A DNA stretch of 64,000 nucleotides. Origin: Eupeodes corollae (lineage: Eukaryota > Arthropoda > Insecta > Diptera > Syrphidae). The translations under genes were made by a program, and so were the position numbers. The notes beneath the pieces were generated by a model. The model ran no database searches. It had not been told where the DNA came from and saw only the letters and a list, made by a program, of their open reading frames with translations. Each line of letters opens with the position of its first letter. The stretch's first letter is position 1. Where the stretch lies: positions 145,414,645 through 145,478,644 of the forward strand of contig NC_079147.1 of the NCBI RefSeq assembly GCF_945859685.1, read 5' to 3'. This document shows, one piece after another, positions 36,001 to 48,000 of the stretch.

Positions 36001-39000
36001 ACCTTGCCTGGAGGTTCCTTTGAATGACATTTCTATTATTTCATCCCTCCAAAGAGAAAATATTTTGTTTGTTGACATTTTCTCACAGCTGTTGATCTGT
36101 CAGACAAAGCAAATGTTCAGATAATTGATGGCTGAATCACAAACATGCTTCAGCTTCGACTACGTCTGCATTACGGTGGCCTTGCCTGGAGGTTGCTTTG
36201 AATGACATTCTATTATTTCATCCCTCTAAAGAGCAAATATGTCAGACAAGGCAAATGTTCAGATAATTGAACTAGAGCTTCCGTTTGGAGTCACATTACA
36301 TTACATTACGTTCTTTTCCTTATGATTGTCAAACGAAACGTGAGTTCGAAGCTCAATTGTGATAGCATGCATTGAATTCCTATGGCTGAGCTCGTAAACG
36401 TCAGGTGAAGCTGAAGCGTGTTTGTGATTCAACCATTAGTTCCATCTAAAGTAGTTTACTACTGCATGTTGAAATGGCATCAAAAGAAAAACAAACGTCA
36501 GGACAATAAATCATTACGAGAAATATCAAAAATTGTGCAACGGATCCCCTGCAGCCCATTACATAATTTCACGATTTAATAAAGAAAATAGGATTAAAAA
36601 AGTGAGCTGAAAAATAAAAGGAAAGAATCTGGAGACGTACGATGAAAAGTTACTATACGAGGTGTGGCAATTAAGATCCGGGAATTTAGTTATAATTTAA
36701 AAAGTGGCAACACTTTTTTATTTGTTATCATCTGTTTAAAAAGGGGGATCTTCCTTTTAGTTATTGTTCAAAGTTGAAGTATATAGCACGTTTGGTTTGC
36801 GTTTTATGCGTCAAATCTGGCGAAAAACCCTCGGAAATCCTCCGAAAATTGCAGGTTGTCTATGGAGACGATAGCATGTCAAAAACGCTTGTTTTTGAAT
36901 GGGCGAAGCGATTTAAGGAAGGGCGTGAATCGGTGGAAGATGATCCACGTGAAGGAGCTCACGTCACCTCTTGTACCGACGCAAATGTTGATCGTTTGCG
37001 CATGTTAATCACGTCTGATCGTCGATGGTGTCTAAAGTTCTCTCTCATGAACAAAAACAAGTGCGGAAATCGATTTGCGAGGATCTGTTATCTCGTATTC
37101 ATAGCGACAGCAGAGACTTGATGAGTCGGTTAGTCACTGGAGACGAGACTTGGATAATTGAGTATGACCCTGAGATGCATAAACAAAGTCAACAGTGGGT
37201 GGAAAAGAGTGGGGAGCGGCCAACGAAAGCGATGAAAGTCACATTTGAAAGCAATGTTGATTGTTTTTTTTTTCGATATCCACGGCATCATTCATCGTAA
37301 ATGCGTTCCCGCTGGCCAGACAGTGACTGGAAAATTTCTATGTTGGCGTTTTGGAGAGGCTATGGGCACGTGTTTTTCGCATGCGTCCCGAACTCGCCAA
37401 GGATGGCTGGATCTTGCATCACGATAATGTCATCTGACCCAATGTATTGGAGCATATTTGAGATTAATTCGCACGTCGAATTGCTCAAAATAACTTGAGA
37501 AATATTGAGAACCTTAAATCGGGCCTCAATATTTCTAAAGTTCTTTTGAGCATCTCGACGCGCAATTTAATCTCAAATATGCTCCAATACATTTGGGTCA
37601 GATGACATTTTCTGTGTTTTAAGCACCTTAGGGCAGTTAACCAAGGCTTTGCTTTAAGAAAGATATTAAATCGAAAGGATACGCTACTTAGTACCAAATA
37701 TTATTTAGTTTCCGATTATGTATGGGTTGTTAAATTAAAGGTTTGGTTAGGTAAATCGTCTGGCGATTGATAACGTAATCTTCACACTAAGGTCAATGTA
37801 GATCCATTGTGATACCCCAAACTATTGAACTTTCTCATCATTGCCTTCTTTTCATATATCATCGGTGGTTAGCCACAATTTATTTGTATGGTAAGCCAAC
37901 AGGTTGTGACCTCTTATAATGCGCACAAGCAATCGTAGAACGGGATTTAGTTTTGTCGATTTTGGGGATGTAATTTCCTGGCTGTAGTACAGGTTTCGAG
38001 GCGTTCCCACCTCTCATTGGTCTCTTGAAGAATATTATTCCCAATGACCGGTTTTAGTTCACAGGATAGGGTGTTTATAGGCGATTCTAATGGGATGAGT
38101 CCAGATTTATACCTGTTCTCACCAGATCATCAGCCCTTTTGTTCGGAGGCACATGACTGTGACCTAGTACTCAACAGAGTCTAATTTTACGCTGTGAGCT
38201 AAGAACCGTTAGTTCTTGACGACAGTAATTTACCAGTTTCGACTTGAATACCAGACACACATTCAATACAATCGCTTTTAATGCAAACACTTTTAACGTT
38301 AACGACAAGGCTTCAAATGAGGGGTTAAACGCAAATGTTATCATTGTGACGTTGTGGGGCACGGTAAAAAGAGTTTTTATTGAAGCTGAATCTGAAACGG
38401 TACCGAGGCAATCTAGAGATAAGGATTTGGGGATATCTTAAGACACCTGGGACAAAATTACACACCGCAGAGCACTCAAAATAAATATAAATAATGAAAC
38501 TTATGCTATCGGAAAACGGTTTTGCGAAATGAGTATAGAACAGCTCAAAAGGTAGTGCAGAGGTGTGTGAGATAGGAGGGTCAGATTAGACAAATTGGCA
38601 GAAAGCGCTGAGTAAGCTGCATGAAGAGGTAACGCGAGGATGCTGTACAAAATCACTAAAGATGTTGTAAGCCAACAAAATATTGTCAACCATTCTGTGC
38701 GTGACACGAACAGTAGTCTTTTAGTGTCAATGGAAGATTAATTGCGGAGATGGAAGGAGCACTTCTGTACATTGCTGAACGATGACCAGATTTCAAATGC
38801 AACCTTTTTTTGAAGAACAACAAAGCAGCTGGGCTGGATGGCATACCTGACGAGTTCCTCAAAGTGGACCCCGACTTGGCTGCCGGTATCTTCTTGCCAC
38901 TTGTTAAGTCTGTTTGGGAAAACGAAACCTTTCCCAAGGAATGGAAGGACGGGGTAATCATCAAGCTACCAAAAAAAGAATGGCAATAATCGGCGTGGAA

Positions 39001-42000
39001 TCACCATTCTGTCCGTATTTCCAAAGTTAATGGAAACCATTATTCTCGAGAGGATAAAATCTAAGATCGAGTCAACGCTCAAGAAGCATCAAGCGGGATT
39101 TCGCTTTGATCGATCATGTGTTGACCACATTAACACCTTGCGAATTATTCTTGAACAATCGTCGGAGTACCAATCTCCGCTTTACCTCATGTTCATCGAT
39201 TTTGAAAAGGCCTTCGATCACATTAGTCGTGATTTAATCTGGAGATCGCTTGTTGCTAGAGGCATTCCTGATAAAATTGTTGCTATAGTAAAAGAGTCTT
39301 ACAACAACGAAAGGTGTTTCGTTTTGCACAATGGACAGCTTCCCGATGCAGGGACAAGGAGTAAGACAAGGTGATGTATTGTCAACGATTCTGTTCTTGC
39401 TTGCTAATGATGATGTTAGGACTGCTACGCCACGAGAGACTGGGTATCCAATGGCGCCACTCTCTTCAACAAAATGGGGAGTTGGATTAATGCCAGTAAG
39501 ACTAAATTAATGCACACCAGCCGAAACCAACAACAGGTTATTATGAGAGAAGTGGCAGTAGAAGAGGCCACCCAGTTCAACTATCTGGGAAACTATTTGG
39601 CACTCGATGGTGGAACGGACCTGGAGGTCACCAATAAAATAAATAAAGCCCGAACTGCATTTGGAATGCTTTCTAAAGTGTGGAACTCCAGGAAAAAACG
39701 CTCCGTACCAAGTTAAAGTTGTTTGAGTCCAACGTAATATCCGTGCTACTATATGCCTGCGAAACGTGGAAGTGCTCTGCTGGCATCTCGAGAAGGTTGC
39801 AAATTTTTTTCAACCGCTGTCTACGTTACATCCTGCACATCCGGTGGCCACAAACCATATCTAACGATGAACTGTGGCTCAGGACTTGGCAAACAAAAGT
39901 GGATGTTGACATCGCGCAAAGAAATTGGCGCTGAATTGACCATTCATTGAGGAAGCCGGGCGACAACATAGCAAAGCAGTGCTTTTAATGGAATCCTCAA
40001 GGTAGAAGGCGGCCTGGAAGACCAAGAGAAACATGTAGTTCATCTGTCATTCAGGAAGCTCGGTACCAAAACTTGGAGACGTGGTCCCAGCGGAGTCATC
40101 GTGCTAGGAATAGAGAGAGATGGAAGGAACTGGTTGCCGCCCTATGCTCCAGGAGGAGTTAAAGTGTTGCTACTAGCAGCCGGAAACGAAGAAGAATAAG
40201 AAGACTTGAATACTTTGGCAGAAATCGATATTATTGTAGCTTGGCTTTCAATGAATATGAGCTCATGATAGCGCCATCGTTGAGACCTGCTTTACAGCGT
40301 TTGTCACTGCTCATATGTCGTCGGCTTGAAAGACACAGCTGAGTTGCTATAGGGTTGCCTTTGTTTTTAAAATTCAGCCTTATTGTGCGTTTCACACGGA
40401 AAACCATTCACAGGGAAAATTTTTGTTCCCACGGACTTTCAAAAGCTTTTGGAAGTTTCACTCGAATAAAATTTCACATCGAATCGGAAATGACAGTTCA
40501 AAAAATAGACATGTTCAAAAACCTGAGACCTAAGTAAATTTCCCTTCTCTATGATGGAAACAGAGACTGAAATCTAAATCATTTCTTCTTATTAATGAAA
40601 AAATTCACGAAATTAATGTGGCGCTTCAATTACTTTCTAAAACTGTGCCCACTGAGTGCAAAAATACTCTTTAAATTCAACCCTCATCGACTTATATGCA
40701 AAAAAAAAAGTATACAAAATTTCCCTCTCCGTTTTAAAACATATGTGCACTGATGTTTTTAAAATGAACAGATCTTATTGCATGTTTATTTTTTTTAAGA
40801 CATGTTCGAAACAAAATAAATTTAAGTTGTAAAAAAGAAAGTTAAATAATTATGTTTAGCATTAGAATTCGAATTTTATTGGATGAAGAAGGAAAACGCG
40901 AAGAACGAGCTGTTCGAAGATCTTTAAGGGATCATTCCAATCCCTTGGAGTTGTAAGTATAAAATTCTTATCTACATTTTTGTTTATTTAAACAAAGTTT
41001 TCAGATTCGCTCGTGCTCATTTGGACATCCTTTCTTTTTTTATTGATTTGAGGAGTTGGCTTGTCATTTTCGTTTTGAGGAGTGACTTTAACAATTTCAG
41101 GGTTTTGTTGCATTTTATTTAACACATTGACTGCCAAGCGATATGAACATTATGGCTTACGCCAGGCCAAAGCATTTTTTTTTCATTTTTCTGTATCTTA
41201 GTACCTAAAAAGAAGTTTCCAACTAATTTCTACTTTTTTGTCATCATAACTGTGAAATTTTAACGGTATTTGTGTGTCGCACGTTTTCGTACGACGTGGC
41301 CATATAAAATAAATTATACTCGTTGGAGCCACGTCGCACAAAAACGTACGACAGTAGTTTCTTCGTGTTGTCTCGTATTATCTCCTGTGTTTTTAGTAAG
41401 TGTTACATAAGTGATTGCGCAAGTTGTCAATAATATTCGTACAGTTATAGTTTTCTGAAAAATAAGAATGAAAAATGGAAAGACAAAATTTGAATGAAAA
41501 TGAGGTGGAGAGGGAACCAGAAATGGAAGAAAGTGACGAAGATTTTTCAAGCGACGATTTGGACTTTGATGATAATTGGCTACCAAACGATGATCCTAAC
41601 TCAGATACCGACTCGGAACATGAAGATTTGAACGCGGTTGATGCGGAAATTCTAGAAATTGATGAGGAAGAGATGCTTGAAGAAACCGAGGATTCACCAA
41701 CCCTGATTGATACAAGTGACAATGTACGCTGGATGGAGTTTTCTTCCCGCCAAAAAACCTTTACTTTCACTGGAAAGTCCGGTTTCCTAATAGACGTGCC
41801 TTCAACTATAAGCTGCCTTGAAGCCTTTTATCTTTTTGTTGATGAGGAGGTTATACAACTTATAGTTTTGGAAACAAATAGGTATGCGGAGCAGCAAATA
41901 CATCGCGTTCCAATAACTCGTGCATCAAGAAAGAAGAAATGGGTTCCCACAAACGCCACAGAGATAAGAAAATTCCTCGGGCTTTTACTGTGGATGGGCC

Positions 42001-45000
42001 TCGTAAAGGTGGGATTGTTGGAAGACTATTGGTCGAAGAAAAATCTTTACAATTTTGGCATTCCTGCTAAAACTATGTCCAGAAATCGGTTTCAACTTCT
42101 TCTAAACTTCATTCATTTTACTGACAACACGTCCATAGCGGCAGGAGATAGAATTGGAAAACTAAAACCTCTTCTGGACATGCTGCAGACGAAGTTTCAG
42201 AGGGTGATTATACCCGGAGAAAATATGGTCATAGATGAAACGGTAATTCCTTGGAGAGGCAGGCTAGTCTTCCGACAATATATACCAAACAAAGCCCATC
42301 CTTATGGTATTAAGTTATTCAAACTTTGCTCGACAGAAGGATTTGCTTGGTCTACTAAAATTTACTCCGGCAAAAGCTCAACAGGTGTTCGAGAAGTTGG
42401 TTTGGCAAAAAATGTTTGTGAAGAACTAAGTTCTTTATTGAAAGGAGAAGGTCGCACTCTATTTGTTGACAATTTTTATACGAGCTACGAACTGGCACGC
42501 TCCATGCTTGACCAAAAAACGCATGTAGTTGGGACACTTCGAGCGAACAAAAAATTCTGCCCAAAAGAGGTTATGAATGCACAGCTAAAGAGAGGAGAAA
42601 TGGTTGCACGTGAGGAAGAAAACGGCATTGTTGTTCTAAAGTGGAAGGACACCCGAGATGTCAGGATGCTATCGACAAAACATGCTCCTGTTATGGCTGC
42701 CGTATCTGACCAATCGATTCCTGACCCAAATATTCCATCCACCAGTAGAGGCAGGAGAATAAACCGACGCCAGGGAAATCGTGAAAAGCCTCTTGCTATT
42801 ATTGAATATAACAAAGGCAAGTCGGGCATTGATCTATCGGACCAAATGGCTTCATATGCTACAACACTGAGAAGAGGTCTCAAGTGGTACAGAAAAGTTG
42901 CCATTGAATTTTTGCTGGGAATGGCAGTTGTAAATTCTTTTTTAGTTTACAAAAAAGCCACGAAAAGTGTTATGCAAATTAGAAAATTTCGAGAGCAGGT
43001 TGCTGAAGGATTATTGGACCTTCTTTCTCCACAACCCGTTGCTTCAAAGAAACATTATATTGAAAAAAGAAAGGATGCAAATGGTAAAACCATAAGACGG
43101 GCTTGCGTTTTGTGTTATGCCCAAACAAAAAAATCCTCTGATAGAAAAACTGCTAGGAACAGCATAAAAAGAACAACAACATTTTGTCCAGAGTGCCCCA
43201 ACAAACCCCAGCTATGCGTTACTTGCTTTCCAAAATATTCACATTCAAAAAGGTAATTTACATAAAATATCTCTTCAAATTAGTTAATTTCAACTGATTT
43301 CTTTTTAGACAGTAAACCTGAATCTTTGGGAATTTTGAAACAAATTTTAGAATAAGTAATAGTGAACTAATTAATTTTTAATTTAAACTTAATTTTTAGA
43401 ATGAAATAATATTGTTATTTTTTTTTCTGAATAATAAAAAGTTATAAAAATGAAGTATATAAACAAACACGAAGAAGAAATTTCACTCTTATTTATTTTC
43501 CTCAAAAGTTATCCTACAGCGACGAAATTTAGACCAAAATATTCACCAAAAACCACGCAATCCGAAACCCATACAATATCCCATATACTGTCGCACAAAA
43601 ACATACGACATGGCCTGAACTGAAGTACTAGGTGTCGCACGAAAATGTGCGACGTGGCTTCTGGGGAATTATGAGTTGTCGCACGAGAACGTACGACATG
43701 GCAGTCAAAGTGTTAAAAGCATTTCGCTTTGGGCTTTATTTAAAGTTTTGCTCCTGAAATATTGGAAAAATTCACTTTTATTTTTGGTCACAAAAAAAAC
43801 AACAAACAACTTACATTTTCCGCTTTGTTCTTCTCTCAGTCTCGTTCGCGACAAAAAAATAAGTGAACATTTCACATGGAAAAAATGCTTACAATAAGGG
43901 GATTTTTTTTCGAACATTGGGAATTTTTTCGTCCGAAACCCATAATTAGGGAAAAGGGATTTGGGAATTTTTCCATGTGGAATCTTGTTCCCATGGAACT
44001 CACAACAGGGCTGATTAACTTGCTGTTCAATGACTTATATTATTTAAAATAAATAAGTGTTTAAATGTCATATAAAATAGTTATAATGTTTTACATTCTT
44101 CATACATTTGCTTGCAAAAAATGTATTGCGAAAATGTATATTTCATGTGTCCGATTAGTCTTGGGAGTCACTGTAAATGAACCAAATTAATAGTATGAAT
44201 AAAATTCGAAATGATGTGAATATTCACGAACACCTTCGTAATGAACCGATCTTTTGAATGAAAATCTCATAACTCGATTGAAAGAAAGAAGAAATAATCA
44301 ACAAAAGTAAATTTTAATTTTTATGAATAGTGAACCAAATTGTATTGTTTTTAATATTTTTGTTTGGCTTAAATCTATCTCCATCCAGTTTCAAATATAA
44401 ATATACTATAAAGTCAATAGTCAGTCATTTAAATTTGTTGATGAAGGAAAAAATTAAAATCAAAATTTGTATGTATTTACAGTACATGTAAAAATGTGAG
44501 AAAATAAATTCAGATAAAATAAATAAACAACGTGCTAGAAAAAAAAATAGAAAGTAATTTAATTTTAAAAATATTGTTTTTTTTTAAATAAAATATATCT
44601 TTCCACCAAGCAAATAGTTATAGCAAAAATTGGAAAAAGGAGTAATATAGACAAATAAAGGAAACTAGATATCGGAACTACTACGGGAAAGAGAGTAAAA
44701 TAAGCGTTCATAATTTAGTTTGTTGTACTTTTTATGGAGTTTCTTTTCTACTTTTTTTAAAAATTTGTTTGCTAATCGTACTTTTAGAATAAGTTGTAAA
44801 TATTAACCTATCTTCGATTCAACTATTAGATTTGAAACATTCTATACTAATATTATAAAACTCAAGAATCTATTTGATTGTTGGTTTGCTTGTTTGTTTG
44901 CCTACTTATTTGTTTGATTCAACGCACTAATCTCACGAACTACTGGTTTCATTTGAAAAATTCTTTCAGTTTAGATAAGCAATTTATACAGGAATGTACC

Positions 45001-48000
45001 AATAAATATTTTTTTTTAAATCGGGTATTTTTTCCCGTTCGGATTCGGCCTTAAATTGTAGGTCCCTTCCATTCCTCACAACAGTACTCGCACACAGGAA
45101 TGGTTGAGAGTTATAAGTCACTAGGCCCTGGTTCACAACGGACTGTTGCGCCACCCCATTTGATTTGATTTTTTCCCTTTAGAGAGCTTCTACTGTCTGC
45201 GTTCCGGAAACGGTTGAATAATGTATGAAAAAATTGTTCCATTCAATAGTTCTAAAAAAAGTCCGCGACAGCATTTGTCTACCTTTTAAAGTTAGCTCCC
45301 TATAAGATATTTTTATAAAGATGATATAATTCCTTATTCAAATATATACGTTACGTTATTCATTGCAACTATTTAATTTAAAATAAATTTGTTCTTTACA
45401 TTATTTGATTTCAATACTACTCTAAAATTGTACTCTAAATCTTAAAATATAGTAGGTATGTTATTGGGATTTCCAAATGGCGATGATAACATTGGTCTAC
45501 AAAATTTGTAACTCCGACTATTTGGCGAGAACCACAAAATCATCTCGAGGACTGTTATTTTCGTAGCGTGTATATATACGGTTTAAACGTTAAAAAACGA
45601 GCTAAATGGCAGTACCCAAGTATTAGTTGTGTTTAACGTCCAGGGCAGCGTTTACCTGACTCTTCAGTGCTTAAAAACATATCAGAACCCTTAAAACAAG
45701 ACATTGAAGGACCAAGCTCATCACAAAATGATACTGATGCTGATTTTCAAGGTATGTCAAATGAGTCAAAATGCTTTTCCCAAAAGGACTTAAATGATCT
45801 TTTAAGAGATTTAAGTCTGTCTAAACAAGCTTCAGAACTGCTAGCATCAAGATTGAAAGAAAAAAATGTGCTTTCCTCAAATACTAAAACAATTTTTAAA
45901 GAGAGATAAAGAATTACGGTGTTATTTTGTACCTTTTGTTCAGATATCAAAAACTTATTGTTAAAAATGGGCTTAAAAAAATACAAACCAAAAGACTGGC
46001 GTTTATTCATTGATAGCTGAAAACGAAGCCTAAATGTATTCTTTTACATAATGAAAACAAATATGCTGGGTACCTATTGCTCACAGTACCAAGTTGAAGG
46101 AAGAATATTTTAACATTTCGCTAGTCTTGAAAAAAATTAAATAAAGGGTGATTTTTTTGAGGTTAGGATTTTCATGCATTAGTATTTGACAGATCACGCG
46201 GGTTTTCAGGCATGGTGTCAAAGAGAAAGATGCTCAGTATGCTTTGACATTTAATCATGAATAGACTTACTAACGAGCAACGCTTGCAAATCATTCAATT
46301 TTATTACCAAAATCAGTGTTCGGTTCGAAATGTGTTTCGCGCTTTACGTCCGATTTATGGTCTACATAATCGACCAAGTGAGCAAACAATTAATGCGATT
46401 GTGACCAAGTTTCGCACTCAGTTTACTTTATTGGACATTAAACCAACCACACGAATGCGTACAGTGCGTACAGAAGAGAATATTGCGTCTGTTTCTGAGA
46501 GTGTTGCTGAAGACCGTGAAATGTCGATTCGTCGCCGTTCGCAGCAATTGGGTTTGTGTTATTCGACCACATGGAAGATTTTACGCAAAGATCTTGGTGT
46601 AAAACCGTATAAAATACAGCTCCTGCAAGAATTGAAGCCGAACGATCTGCCACAACGTCGAATTTTCAGTGAATGGGCCCTAGAAAAGTTGGCAGAAAAT
46701 CCGCTTTTTTATCGACAAATTTTGTTCAGCGATGAGGCTCATTTCTGGTTGAATGGCTACGTAAATAAGCAAAATTGCCGCATTTGGAGTGAAGAGCAAC
46801 CAGAAGCCGTTCAAGAACTGCCCATGCATCCCGAAAAATGCACTGTTTGGTGTGGTTTGTACGCTGGTGGAATCATTGGACCGTATTTTTTCAAAGATGC
46901 TGTTGGACGCAAGTTACGGTGAATGGCGAACGCTATTGTTCAATGCTAACAAACTTTTTGTTGCCAAAAATGGAAGAACTGAACTTGGTTGACATGTGGT
47001 TTCAAGATGGCGCTACATGCCACACAGCTCGCGATTCTATGGCCATTTTGAGGGAAAACTTCGGAGAACAATTCATCTCAAGGAATGGACGGGTAAGTTG
47101 GCCACCAAGATTATGCGATTTGACGCCTTTAGACTATTTTTTGTGGGGCTACGTCAAGTCTAAAGTCTACACAAATAAGCCAGCAACTATTCCAGCTTTG
47201 GAAGACAACATTTCCGAAGAAATTCGGGCTATTCTGGCCGAAATGCTCGAAAAAGTTACCCAAAATTGGACTTTCCGAATGGACCACCTTAGACGCAGCC
47301 GCGGTCAACATTTAAATGAAATTATCTTCAAAAAGTAAATGTCATGGACCAATCTAACGTTTCAAATAAAGAATCGATGAGATTTTGCAAATTTTATGCG
47401 TTTTTTTTTTTTAAAGTTTTCAAGCTCTTAAAAAATCACCGTTTATAAAATTGTACTCTAAATCTTAAAATATAGTATGTTATTGGGATTTCCAAATGGC
47501 GATGATAACACTGGTCAACAAAATTTATATTTTTGTCTGTTGCCGCGAATTTTTGTAGTTGATAGTACTAACTTATAACTTGTTTGTTTCAAATTTACCG
47601 TTAAATTTTTTTAGCAGCTCGCGTGACTTTGGTTTTCATTTTTATCATTGAAGCCTGTATATTAATCGAGAGTAGACATATTTTAAGGTGTTAAGATTAT
47701 TATCTCATGATAACTTCAAAAAGACATTGTTTAAATAACCCAGATCATTTTGCTATTTTGAGTATTTTGGCATCCTCTTGGATAAAAATGTGAAGTGCTG
47801 GGCTCCCAATTGTGTTTGTAAGTCGTGTGTAGAATATTTAAGATTATGGAAAAGTGCCTTCAAGTTTGAAACACCGACTATTTGGCGAGAACCACGAAAA
47901 CATCTCTAGGACTGTTATTTTTGTAGCGTGAATATAAACGGTTTAAACACTAAAAAACCAGCCAAATGGCAGTAAACAAGTATTAGTTGTGTTCAACGTC

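Larger units (their letters stand above)
41123..43712 (+). mobile_element. piggyBac-like transposon, apparently complete
   Basis: TTAA flanks both sides (41119-41122 and 43713-43716), the piggyBac duplication. The ends CACATTGACTGCCA and CACTTTGACTGCCA are inverted repeats. An open 593-codon transposase fills the middle. At least five copies of a palindromic 27-bp motif (GTCGCAC...GTACGAC) lie just inside the ends. The total of 2590 bp is normal for the family. Confidence 0.95.
40375..44013 (+). mobile_element. Harbinger-like element hosting piggyBac
   Basis: The left edge CAGCCTTATTGTGCGTTTCA and the complement of the right edge CAGCCCTGTTGTGAGTTCCA are inverted repeats flanked by ATT (40372-40374 and 44014-44016). 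Without the piggyBac insertion it would be about 1.05 kb. A HARBI1-like first exon is inside. The ATT duplication is not the canonical TWA, so the family is inferred mainly from the exon. Confidence 0.5.
35669..44173 (+). mobile_element. Tc1-like element enlarged by nested insertions
   Basis: The left end CAGTGGCTCCCACGACTAAT and the complement of the right end CAGTGACTCCCAAGACTAAT are flanked by TA, and weaker similarity (TACATTTTC) extends inward. A Tc1 transposase scrap is at 36470-36657. The remainder of the 8.5 kb is later insertions: a MITE, a mariner, a hairpin, a LINE, and a Harbinger element containing piggyBac. Confidence 0.75.

Noticed and set aside
38244..38441. Plus-strand ORF of 65 codons
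   Set aside because: Asn/Thr-rich with no domain, overlapped by a minus-strand ORF of equal size; probably chance.
41393..41770. Serine-rich minus-strand ORF of 125 codons
   Set aside because: It mirrors the acidic N-terminus of the piggyBac transposase; Ser runs are the complement of Asp/Glu codons.
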